Counted from the first letter of the stretch, positions 1 to 5,668 are shown. The stretch: 8,165 nt of DNA from Burkholderiaceae bacterium (GCA_022701845.1 JAKONS010000258.1:1-8165); one strand, 5' to 3'. The notes: generated by a model from the sequence alone, not told the origin. Numbers and translations are program-made.

Positions 1-162
1 CAGATGGTGCGGGTCGCCTCCACCCCCGAATTCCAGTCGCGCCTCGACGTGGAAGGCGCCACGCCGCTGCTGGGCGGCTCGGCCGAATACGCCGCGCTGA
101 TCCTGCGCGAGAACGCCAAGTGGGCGACCATCGTGCAGGTGTCGGGCGCCACCGTGGGCTGA
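1..162 (+). CDS. Bug/TctC family tripartite tricarboxylate receptor, C-terminal end (partial)
   Basis: This is the last 53 codons of a gene that begins before the window and stops at TGA 160-162. The visible residues look like the C-terminal lobe of a periplasmic Bug (TctC family) solute receptor: a segment with DVEGATPLLGGSAEY, then a helix, ending ENAKWATIVQVSGATVG. The complete receptor at 1077-2081 ends in a clearly related way (ETAKWGKVVQASGATVD), so the two are paralogues of one family. Such proteins bind small organic acids or related solutes in the periplasm and either deliver them to TctAB-type permeases or act as sensors. No permease gene is visible here. The ligand cannot be inferred from this fragment. 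The SDR gene begins 55 bases after this stop on the same strand, so co-transcription is plausible. Confidence 0.85.
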   Translation, partial: QMVRVASTPEFQSRLDVEGATPLLGGSAEYAALILRENAKWATIVQVSGATVG

Positions 163-217
163 GGCCGCCCGGCAGCACCATCCGGCATCAAGAGAAATTC
201 CGCAGAGAACAGCAGAC

Positions 218-964
218 ATGCATCCATCCGAAGCAACCGACCGGCCGGTGGCCACCGTCGTCAGCGGCGCCAGCGCCGGCATCGGCCGCGCCATCGCCGA
301 GGCCCTGCTGGCGCAGGGCCGCACCGTGGTCAACCTCGACTACCGGCTGCCCGACTGGTCGCACGAGCGGCTGGTGTCGTTCGAGGCCGACCTCACCGAC
401 GAAGCGGCCACCCGCGCCGCCGCCGAGGGCATCGCCGCCGGCTACCGGGTGGAGGCGCTGGTGAACAACGCCGGCGCCACCCGGCCGGGCACCATCGACA
501 CCGCCACCACCGCGCATCTCGACGACGTGGTCGGGCTGCACCTGCGCGCGCCGATGCTGCTGGCCCAGGCCTTCCTGCCCGCGCTGCGCGCCTGCGGCCA
601 CGGCCGCATCGTCAACATGTCCTCGCGCGCCGCGCTGGGCAAGGTCGACCGCATCGTCTATTCGGCCACCAAGGCCGGCATGGTCGGCCTGACCCGCACC
701 CTGGCGATGGAGCTGGGCCGGGACGGCATCACCGTCAATGCGATCGGCCCCGGCCCGATCGCCACCGAGCTGTTTCGCAAGAGCAACCCGGAAGGCGCGC
801 CGCAGACGCAGCGCATCCTCGACAGCATCGCGGTCGGCCGCATGGGCACGGCGGAAGACGTGGCGCGCGCCGCGCTGTTCTTCCTGGCGCCGGAGAACGG
901 TTTCGTGACCGGGCAGATCCTCTACGTGTGCGGCGGCACCACGCTGGGCCAGGCGCCGGTCTGA
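218..964 (+). CDS. SDR family NAD(P)-dependent oxidoreductase
   Basis: A 248-residue classical short-chain dehydrogenase/reductase, the usual length for the family, presumably cytoplasmic and oxidising or reducing a hydroxyl/carbonyl group with NAD(P). The Rossmann glycine motif is at residues 16-23 (SGASAGIG) and NNAG at 83-86. The catalytic region has SS at 135-136 and YSATK with Tyr148 and Lys152, followed by NAIGPGPIATE near 174-184. The C-terminal GFVTGQILYVCGG is typical. Asp41 at the end of the second strand (NLDYR) would favour NAD over NADP; this is inference. The position normally held by the catalytic-tetrad Asn appears to be His108 (LHLRAP where most relatives have xNLRAP or xNVRAA). 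The ATG has only a weak upstream AGAGAA (204-209), but the Rossmann fold starts at residue 12, so the start fits. The gene lies between two Bug receptor genes, suggesting catabolism of an imported compound. The substrate is unknown. Confidence 0.93.
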   Translation: MHPSEATDRPVATVVSGASAGIGRAIAEALLAQGRTVVNLDYRLPDWSHERLVSFEADLTDEAATRAAAEGIAAGYRVEALVNNAGATRPGTIDTATTAHLDDVVGLHLRAPMLLAQAFLPALRACGHGRIVNMSSRAALGKVDRIVYSATKAGMVGLTRTLAMELGRDGITVNAIGPGPIATELFRKSNPEGAPQTQRILDSIAVGRMGTAEDVARAALFFLAPENGFVTGQILYVCGGTTLGQAPV

Positions 965-1012
965 GACGCCCGCCCGGCGGTGCGACTGTCCGGGTCGCCC
1001 GGCCGGCACCTC

Positions 1013-1048
1013 GGCGCGCCCGCTGCGCTGCGGGCATCGCCATTTTTT
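1013..1048 (+). terminator. Candidate intrinsic terminator or attenuator between SDR and Bug gene
   Basis: A perfect 6-bp stem GCCCGC (1018-1023) / GCGGGC (1030-1035) has a 6-base loop. It is extended across a small internal loop by GGCG (1013-1016) pairing with CGCC (1038-1041). A T6 run follows at 1043-1048, one base after the stem. This is the layout of a rho-independent terminator. It lies 49 bases after the SDR stop and ends 28 bases before the Bug start codon. It would separate the upstream Bug-SDR unit from the downstream Bug-nitroreductase unit, or attenuate transcription into the second Bug gene. I cannot calculate the folding energy, and hairpins by chance are common at this GC content; the T6 run is the more telling part. 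Confidence 0.55.
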
Positions 1049-1076
1049 CAGAGCAATACCAAACAGGAGCACAACC

Positions 1077-2081
1077 ATGTCCATCCCATCGAGCAGATTC
1101 GCGCGCCGCGCGCTCGTCGCATCCGTCGCCCTGGCGGGCCTCGCCGCCGCGCTGCCGGCGCAGGCCCAGTCGCCCGCCGCGAACTATCCCAACAAGCCGA
1201 TCACCATCGTCGTGCCCTTCGCCGCCGGCGGCACCACCGACATCCTGGCGCGCCTGGTGGGCCAGTACCTGGGCACCGAACTCGGCCAGCCGGTGCTGGT
1301 CGACAACCGCCTGGGCGCGGGCGGCAACATCGGCGGCCAGGTGGCCGCCCGGGCGCCGGCCGACGGCTACACCCTATTCATGGGCACGGTCGGCACGCAC
1401 GCCATCAACCAGTCGCTCTACAAGAAGATGCCCTTCGATCCGATCAAGGATTTCGCGCCGATCTCGCGGGTGGCCAACGTGCCCAACCTGCTGGTGGCGA
1501 ACCCGCAGCAGCCGTACAAGAGCGTGCAGGAACTGATCGCCTATGCGCGTGCCAACCCGGGCAAGGTGAATTTCGGCTCGTCGGGCAACGGTAGCTCGAT
1601 CCACCTGTCGGGCGAGCTGTTCAAGCTGATGACCAAGACCGACATGGTCCACGTGCCGTACAAGGGCAGCGCGCCGGCGATGAACGATCTGCTCGGCAAC
1701 CAGATCGCGATCATGTTCGACAACATGCCCTCGGCGATCCAGCATGTGCGCAGCGGCAAGCTGCGGCCGCTGGCGGTCACCACCGCCAAGCGCTCGCCGG
1801 AACTGCCCGACGTGCCGACCATCGCCGAAGCCGGCGTGCCCGGCTACGAGGCCACTTCCTGGTTCGGCCTGCTGGCGCCGGCCGCCACGCCCGCGGACAT
1901 CGTCAACAAGATCGACGCCGCGCTGATCAAGGTCTATGCCAACCCCGAACTGCGCAAGAAGATCGCCGACCAGGGCGCCGAACCGGTGGTCGAGAAGCCG
2001 GCCGAATTCGCCGCCTTCATCAAGGCCGAGACCGCCAAATGGGGCAAGGTGGTGCAGGCCTCCGGCGCCACCGTCGACTGA
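1077..2081 (+). CDS. Bug/TctC family tripartite tricarboxylate transporter substrate-binding protein
   Basis: A 334-residue periplasmic solute receptor of the usual Bug length. The start is supported by AGGAG at 1065-1069, seven bases before ATG. Residues 1-30 form a Sec signal peptide (Arg-rich start, hydrophobic core, AQA before the expected cleavage at 30/31). The mature protein opens with YPNKPITIVVPFAAGGTTD (37-55), whose FAAGG loop contacts the ligand carboxylate in this family. Next come GAGGNIGGQVAARAPADGYT (80-99), NFGSSGNGSSIHLSGELFK, HVPYKGSAPAMNDLLGNQI and LPDVPTIAEAGVPGYE, all family hallmarks. It follows the SDR by 112 bases that hold a candidate terminator, and precedes the nitroreductase by 85 bases. 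No TctA/TctB membrane genes accompany it; Burkholderiales encode many such orphan receptors, so it may share a permease encoded elsewhere. The ligand cannot be assigned. Confidence 0.95.
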   Translation: MSIPSSRFARRALVASVALAGLAAALPAQAQSPAANYPNKPITIVVPFAAGGTTDILARLVGQYLGTELGQPVLVDNRLGAGGNIGGQVAARAPADGYTLFMGTVGTHAINQSLYKKMPFDPIKDFAPISRVANVPNLLVANPQQPYKSVQELIAYARANPGKVNFGSSGNGSSIHLSGELFKLMTKTDMVHVPYKGSAPAMNDLLGNQIAIMFDNMPSAIQHVRSGKLRPLAVTTAKRSPELPDVPTIAEAGVPGYEATSWFGLLAPAATPADIVNKIDAALIKVYANPELRKKIADQGAEPVVEKPAEFAAFIKAETAKWGKVVQASGATVD

Positions 2082-2089
2082 GGTCGCGG

Positions 2090-2104
2090 CCGGCGGTGCG
2101 CCGG
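2090..2104 (+). other. Short perfect hairpin after Bug gene
   Basis: CCGGCG (2090-2095) pairs perfectly with CGCCGG (2099-2104) across a 3-base loop, starting nine bases after the Bug stop. A T6 run (2143-2148) followed by C and more Ts occurs 38 bases further on, too far to make this a canonical terminator with that run. It may mark the 3' end of the Bug coding region or protect the transcript. Alternatively it is chance pairing in GC-rich DNA. Confidence 0.3.
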
Positions 2105-2166
2105 TAACATCCCGCCCGGTGCCGTCCGTGCCGGTCGGCGTGTTTTTTCTTTTCGAGGATTTCCCC

Positions 2167-2754
2167 ATGACCACCATCGACCGCCAGGCGCTGAACCAGC
2201 TGTTCCTGGAAGCCCGCTCCGCCAACGGCTTCACCGACCGGGCGGTGCCGCAGGCCCTGCTGGAAGAGGCCTACGACCTGGCCCGCCACGCGCCCACCTC
2301 GATGAACACCCAGCCGGCGCGCTATGTGTTCCTCACCACGCCCGAGGCCAAGGCGCGCCTGATGCCGGCGCTGTCGCCCGGCAACGTGGAGAAGACCAAC
2401 AGCGCGCCGGTGACGGTGATCGTCGCCACCGACACGCAATTCTTCGAATACATGCCGCAGGTGTGGCACGGCGCTGGCGCCAAGGAGATGTTCGAGGGCA
2501 ACCCGCCGATGGCGCAGGCCACCGCCGCCCGCAACGGCACGCTCAGCGGCGGCTACTTCCTGCTGGCGCTGCGCGCGGTCGGGCTGGATGCCGGTCCGAT
2601 GAGCGGCTTCGACATCGCCAAGGTGAATGCCGAGTTCTTTCCCGACGGCCGCCTGCAGGCCAATTTCCTGATCAACGTCGGTTATGCCGACACCACCAAG
2701 ACCTTCAACCGCAATCCGCGCCTGTCGTTCGAACAGGCGGTCACGGTTTTGTGA
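2167..2754 (+). CDS. RutE-like nitroreductase family protein (putative malonic semialdehyde reductase)
   Basis: A 195-residue FMN-dependent nitroreductase-family protein, essentially the length of E. coli RutE. The start at 2167 is chosen because GAGGA (2155-2159) lies seven bases upstream and because the protein aligns from its first residues with RutE-type proteins. Visible landmarks are HAPTSMNTQPARYVF near residues 39-53 (phosphate/FMN-binding start of the fold), ALSPGNVEKTNSAPVTVIVA, and AVGLDAGPMSGFD, with GPMSGFD being highly typical of this subfamily. The C-terminus has LINVGYAD and LSFEQAVTVL. RutE reduces malonic semialdehyde to 3-hydroxypropionate in pyrimidine degradation, but no other rut gene is visible, so here the true substrate may be another aldehyde, quinone or nitro compound. 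It is probably co-transcribed with the Bug receptor 85 bases upstream. It ends seven bases before a strong terminator. Confidence 0.9.
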   Translation: MTTIDRQALNQLFLEARSANGFTDRAVPQALLEEAYDLARHAPTSMNTQPARYVFLTTPEAKARLMPALSPGNVEKTNSAPVTVIVATDTQFFEYMPQVWHGAGAKEMFEGNPPMAQATAARNGTLSGGYFLLALRAVGLDAGPMSGFDIAKVNAEFFPDGRLQANFLINVGYADTTKTFNRNPRLSFEQAVTVL

Positions 2755-2761
2755 GGCCATG

Positions 2762-2804
2762 AAAAAAGCGCCTGCCGACCATGAAGGTCGGCAGGCGCTT
2801 TTTT
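2762..2804. terminator. Bidirectional rho-independent terminator
   Basis: A perfect 19-bp inverted repeat: the left arm 2762-2780 starts with A6 and continues GCGCCTGCCGACC, the loop is ATGAA (2781-2785), and the right arm 2786-2804 ends in T6. Because each strand ends its GC-rich stem with a run of six Ts, it can stop transcription in both directions. It sits between the convergent nitroreductase gene (stop 2752-2754, + strand) and the DUF4148-like gene (stop 2848-2850, - strand), exactly where a shared terminator is expected. It is the clearest regulatory structure in the window. Confidence 0.96.
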
Positions 2805-2812
2805 GTCGGTGC

Positions 2813-2833
2813 CGGCGCTCGCGGAGAGCGCCG
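2813..2833 (-). other. Second hairpin downstream of the DUF4148-like gene
   Basis: CGGCGCTC (2813-2820) pairs perfectly with GAGCGCCG (2826-2833), giving an 8-bp stem with a 5-base loop. On the - strand it falls 14 bases after the DUF4148-like stop codon and just before the main terminator at 2762-2804. It has no T run of its own. It could protect the 3' end of this short transcript, or assist termination. Chance pairing is possible. Confidence 0.45.
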
Positions 2834-2847
2834 AACCTGGCGGCAGC

Positions 2848-3186
2848 TTAGAAGCTGATCGCGTCGCCGTGCTCGATGTTGCCCGAGCGCTCGGCGCGGA
2901 TGGCGGCCTGGCGGACGGTTTCACGGTCGAGGGCGCCGTTGCGCACTTGCTGCACGTTCTGGCCGGCACCGTTGCTGTCGCCGTAGCCGTAGTAATAAGC
3001 ATTGGCGGCCGGGCCCTGGGCCAGGCTGGCTGCCTGGGCGGCGGCGAACGACTGGGTGGTGGAATGAACCGGGCTGGGTTCGTTCTGTGCGGTGTAGCCG
3101 TTGCCGACCGGTGCTGCCTGGGCGGCGGCGCCGGCTGCGAAGAGTGCGGCCACGAGACTTGCCTTGATTGCGGTGCGTGCGTTCAT
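2848..3186 (-). CDS. Small secreted DUF4148-like protein
   Basis: A 112-residue exported protein of unknown function. The start at 3186 is preferred over longer in-frame versions because AAGGAAA (3197-3191 read on the - strand) lies just upstream and because it places a clean signal peptide at the N-terminus: MNARTAIKAS, a hydrophobic core, and AQA with cleavage expected after residue 24. The mature part is low in complexity and Ala/Gln/Ser rich, with a tyrosine-glycine patch AYYYGYG at 63-69. The C-terminal stretch LDRETVRQAAIRAERSGNIE followed by HGD (86-108) resembles the helix and G-x-I/L-x-x-G-[DE] ending of DUF4148 proteins, which are abundant and multi-copy in Burkholderiales. It is monocistronic: convergent with the nitroreductase across a strong terminator, and divergent from the LysR gene. 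No enzymatic motif is visible. The family assignment is by remembered pattern and moderately sure; the gene itself is solid. Confidence 0.8.
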   Translation of the reverse strand: MNARTAIKASLVAALFAAGAAAQAAPVGNGYTAQNEPSPVHSTTQSFAAAQAASLAQGPAANAYYYGYGDSNGAGQNVQQVRNGALDRETVRQAAIRAERSGNIEHGDAISF

Positions 3187-3305
3187 GATGTTTCCTTCGG
3201 ATGATGAGTTGGCTTTTTGCTTGTTCCGTCCGCCGCTGCGGGTGCATGCCGGCGATCCGTCTCGGTGTGTCGTAGCGTTGTCGTTGCGGCTCATCGATGG
3301 GATGA

Positions 3306-3334
3306 ACTTTAGGCGTGTGACGGCCTGATGAAAA
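3306..3334 (-). promoter_or_regulatory. Candidate sigma-70 promoter for the DUF4148-like gene
   Basis: Read on the - strand, TTTTCA (3334-3329) and TAAAGT (3311-3306) form -35 and -10 elements, each matching four of six consensus bases, with a 17-base spacer. Transcription from here would give a leader of roughly 110 bases before the start codon at 3186. The AT content of this patch stands out from its surroundings. The elements are imperfect, so this is a candidate only. Confidence 0.35.
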
Positions 3335-3345
3335 CCCTTAGGCCG
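3321..3345. promoter_or_regulatory. Interrupted palindrome, possible LysR-type operator
   Basis: CGGCCT (3321-3326) and AGGCCG (3340-3345) form a perfect 6-bp dyad separated by 13 bases. It lies in the divergent region between the DUF4148-like and LysR genes and encloses the proposed -35 box (3329-3334). LysR-type regulators commonly bind interrupted dyads in such divergent regions. This one has CT-N13-AG rather than the classic T-N11-A spacing, so assignment to the neighbouring regulator is inference. The rest of the 239-base gap (3187-3425) shows no other convincing element to me beyond the two ribosome binding sites. Confidence 0.35.
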
Positions 3346-3425
3346 GCAAATCACCATTGCTGCAAACGGAATAATCAACGGGCGGCGTCCGACAGACCTA
3401 CCGCCCCACCGAGCCAGGATCAGCG

Positions 3426-4337
3426 ATGGACAGACTGCAGTCGATGAGGGTGTTTCAGCGGGTCGCCGACGAGGGCAGCTTCGCGGCCGCGGCGCGTGCC
3501 CTCGACCTGTCGCCGGCGGCGGTGACCCGGCTGGTCGGCGACCTGGAAAGCCACCTGGGCACCCGGCTGCTGCAGCGCACCACCCGCCGCATCGCGCTCA
3601 CCGAGGCGGGCGATCAGTACCTTGGCCGGCTGCGCGCCATCCTGGACGACCTGGACGAGGCGGAAGACACCGCCCGGGCCGACACCCGCGAGCTGCGCGG
3701 CGTGGTGCGCATCGTCGGCACGCCGGTGCTGGCCTCCTATTTCATCGCGCCCCGGGTGGCCGCCTGGACCCGGCGCTATCCGCGGGTGGTGCTCGACATC
3801 ACCGCCGATGCCGCGCCGCAGGACCGGGTCGAGGAGTTCGACGTGGCCTTCCTCATCGAGAACGAAGGCTTCGACGCCAACCTGGTGGCCCGGCCCCTGC
3901 TGCACGGCGACTGGGTGCTGTGCGCCGCGCCGGCCTATCTGGCGCGGGCCGGCACGCCGCGCCTGCCGCAGGACCTGCGCGAGCACCATTTCCTGCGCCA
4001 TCTGCGCCCCCATGCCGGACGGCGCCTGCGGCTGCTGCGGGCCGACGGCGCCGGCGCGGCGGTGGAGGTCGAACCCCAGGTGACGCTGCAGACCCAGCAT
4101 TCCGACGTGCTGCACCGCGCCGCCCTCGACGGCGCCGGCGTCACCCTGCTGTCGCGCCTGCTCACCGCGCCGCACATCGAGAGCGGCCAGCTGGTGCGGG
4201 TGCTGCCCGAGTGGATCGGCGGCCGCTACACGCTCTATGTGGCGATGCCGGCGCGCCAGATGGTGCCGGCGCGCACCCGCGCCTTCCTGGAATTCCTGCG
4301 CGAACCGGCCGGGGCCGACAGCGCCGCGGCGGTCTAG
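3426..4337 (+). CDS. LysR family transcriptional regulator (CrgA-like)
   Basis: A 303-residue LysR-type DNA-binding regulator of standard length. AGGA (3416-3419) lies six bases before ATG 3426. The N-terminal winged helix-turn-helix spans about residues 1-60: MRVFQRVADEGSFAAAARAL, then DLSPAAVTRLVGDLESHLG (27-45) and RLLQRTTRRIALTEAG (47-62), the signature of the family. A linker helix follows, and the effector-binding domain starts near residue 91 (RGVVRIVGTP), with VLCAAPAYLARAGTPRLPQDL (164-184) and a C-terminal segment typical of the CrgA-like subgroup. The effector and targets cannot be read from sequence. The divergent DUF4148-like gene is the natural candidate target, and autoregulation is likely, but neither is shown. 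The stop TAG (4335-4337) overlaps the trmL stop on the other strand. Confidence 0.95.
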   Translation: MDRLQSMRVFQRVADEGSFAAAARALDLSPAAVTRLVGDLESHLGTRLLQRTTRRIALTEAGDQYLGRLRAILDDLDEAEDTARADTRELRGVVRIVGTPVLASYFIAPRVAAWTRRYPRVVLDITADAAPQDRVEEFDVAFLIENEGFDANLVARPLLHGDWVLCAAPAYLARAGTPRLPQDLREHHFLRHLRPHAGRRLRLLRADGAGAAVEVEPQVTLQTQHSDVLHRAALDGAGVTLLSRLLTAPHIESGQLVRVLPEWIGGRYTLYVAMPARQMVPARTRAFLEFLREPAGADSAAAV

Positions 4338-4819
4338 CCGGCCGCCTCCTGGCCGCCGCCGAAACCGTTCTGCCGCCAGGCCTCGAACACCGTCACCGCC
4401 ACCGCGTTCGACAGGTTCAGGCTGCGCTGGCCGGGGCGCATCGGCAGCCGCAACCGTTGCGCCAGCGGAAAGAATCCATCGCGTAAACCCGCAGGCAGCC
4501 CCTGCGTCTCGGAGCCGAACACCAGCCAGTCGCCGGGCCGGAAAGCCACCTCGTGCGCCGGTCGGGAGCCGCGGGTGGTCAGCGCGAACATGCGGTCCGG
4601 CGGCGGCGCGGCGGTGTCGATCAGCGCCTGCCAGTCGGCATGGCGGCGCACCTCGGCGAACTCGTGGTAATCGAGGCCGGCACGCCGCAGCAGCCGGTCT
4701 TCCATCGAGAAGCCCAGCGGCTCGACCAGATGCAGGGAGCAGCCGGTATTGGCCGCCAGCCGGATCACGTTGCCGGTGTTGGGCGGAATCTCCGGATGCA
4801 CGAGAACGATATGGAACAT
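4334..4819 (-). CDS. trmL: tRNA (cytidine(34)-2'-O)-methyltransferase TrmL
   Basis: A 161-residue SPOUT-class methyltransferase, close to the 157 residues of E. coli TrmL, which 2'-O-methylates the wobble nucleotide of tRNA-Leu isoacceptors using SAM. It matches from its first residues: MFHIVLVHPEIPPNTGNVIR (1-20), containing the NTGN-xx-R motif, then GLDYHEF (48-54) and FALTTRG (78-84). The knotted SAM-binding region follows, FGSETQGLP (101-109) and RSLNLSNAV (132-140). The ATG at 4819 is chosen over an in-frame GTG at 4852 because homologues begin at this point; the ribosome site is weak. It starts 39 bases after the comF stop on the same strand, so the pair is probably one operon. Its stop TAG shares a CTAG with the stop of the convergent LysR gene. 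Confidence 0.95.
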   Translation of the reverse strand: MFHIVLVHPEIPPNTGNVIRLAANTGCSLHLVEPLGFSMEDRLLRRAGLDYHEFAEVRRHADWQALIDTAAPPPDRMFALTTRGSRPAHEVAFRPGDWLVFGSETQGLPAGLRDGFFPLAQRLRLPMRPGQRSLNLSNAVAVTVFEAWRQNGFGGGQEAAG

Positions 4820-4858
4820 GGCCACGATTGTCGCGGCCCTGCCTGCGGCCACAGCGCC

Positions 4859-5650
4859 TCAGGACCGCTCGGTGCGCGCCAGCACCAGCGCCGAGACGCT
4901 CGCCGCCCCGGCCCGGCGCAGGGTGCGCGCGGCCTCGTGCATCGTGGCGCCGCTGGTCATGACGTCGTCGACCAGCAGGATGCGGCGCCCGCGCAGCGAC
5001 CGGGCGCGTGCCGGCTCGACCGCGAAGGCGCCCCGCACTGCCGAGCGGCGGCCGTCGCGGCCCATGCCGCTGAGGGCGGGCGTGTCGCGGATGCGCAGCA
5101 GGGTGGCGGTGTCGGCGCGGCCCGGCGCCAGGTGGCGGGCCAGCAGCGCGGCCTGGTTGAAGCCGCGTTCGCGCAGCCGGGGCGCCGACAGCGGCAGGGG
5201 CAGCACCAGGTCGGCGGCTTCCAGCGCCGGTTCCACCCACGGCGTGCTGCGCAGCAGCAGGGCCAGCGCGCGCGCCAGGCCGGCCTCGCCGCGGAACTTC
5301 AGCGCGGCGATGCTGCGGTCCCACGGATAGCCGTAGTCGACCGCCGCCAGGCAGGCGTCGAGCGGCGGCGGGTCGGTCAGGCAGGTGCCGCAGACGGCGA
5401 CGCCGGCCGGCACCGCCAGCGCGCAGCGGCGGCAGCGCGGCACCGGCTGGGCGAAGCGCCGCACGCAGTCGTCGCAGAAGGTGCGCGCCGGCCAGGCGGC
5501 GCAGATGGCGCAGACGGCCGACACCGCAGGCAGGGACCGCAGCGCCGGCAGCGACGGCCTCGCGGCGCGGGCCGCGAGCACCCCGCGCGCCAGGCGATCC
5601 GATAGGCCGGCGAGCCAGCGGGTCAACGGGCGGGGAGGAGGGCAGGGCAT
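4859..5650 (-). CDS. comF: ComF family protein (phosphoribosyltransferase-like)
   Basis: A 263-residue ComF-family protein. The N-terminal zinc-ribbon part has four CxxC pairs: Cys47/50 and Cys59/62, then Cys73/76 and Cys87/90. The phosphoribosyltransferase-like domain follows, with YGYPWDRSIAALKFRGE (106-122), PLPLSAPRLRERGFNQAALL (151-170) and the PRPP-binding motif ILLVDDVMTSGAT (224-236). ComF is needed for DNA uptake in competent bacteria and is thought to act in the cytoplasm on incoming single-stranded DNA; its chemistry is not settled. The first 40 or so residues (MPCPPPRPLTRWLAG onwards) are an Arg/Ala/Pro-rich extension compared with E. coli ComF (GntX-like, about 227 residues). ATG 5650 is the furthest start that does not run into the divergent methyltransferase gene; a downstream start is possible. 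It precedes trmL by 39 bases. Confidence 0.92.
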   Translation of the reverse strand: MPCPPPRPLTRWLAGLSDRLARGVLAARAARPSLPALRSLPAVSAVCAICAAWPARTFCDDCVRRFAQPVPRCRRCALAVPAGVAVCGTCLTDPPPLDACLAAVDYGYPWDRSIAALKFRGEAGLARALALLLRSTPWVEPALEAADLVLPLPLSAPRLRERGFNQAALLARHLAPGRADTATLLRIRDTPALSGMGRDGRRSAVRGAFAVEPARARSLRGRRILLVDDVMTSGATMHEAARTLRRAGAASVSALVLARTERS

Positions 5651-5660
5651 GGCGCGGCTC

Positions 5661-5668
5661 AATATACT
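5661..5668. promoter_or_regulatory. AT-rich -10-like patch between comF and the methyltransferase gene
   Basis: The 69-base divergent gap (5651-5719) contains one AT-rich island, AATATACT. On the + strand it offers TATACT (5663-5668), and on the - strand TATATT (5666-5661), each five of six matches to a -10 box. No convincing -35 box is seen on either side. Use on the - strand would give comF an almost leaderless transcript (start near 5654 against ATG 5650). Use on the + strand would give the methyltransferase gene a leader of about 45 bases. Confidence 0.35.

Noticed and set aside
188..1084. A 298-codon - strand frame opposite the SDR gene
   Set aside because: It is Gly/Arg/Ala/His-rich with no recognisable domain. 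The + strand SDR has complete family motifs.
2119..2148. T6 run before the nitroreductase gene as an intrinsic terminator
   Set aside because: Only a 4-bp GC stem plus wobble pairs with an 11-base loop can be drawn directly before it, and the better hairpin (2090-2104) is too far upstream.
1936..2166. N-terminal extension of the nitroreductase frame into the Bug gene
   Set aside because: The extension is an out-of-frame Pro/Arg/Ser-rich reading of the Bug gene. ATG 2167 has a well-placed GAGGA and fits the family length.
1374..2234. A 286-codon - strand frame opposite the second Bug gene
   Set aside because: It has compositionally biased residues with no motif, and the + strand frame is a complete Bug receptor with signal peptide and ribosome site.
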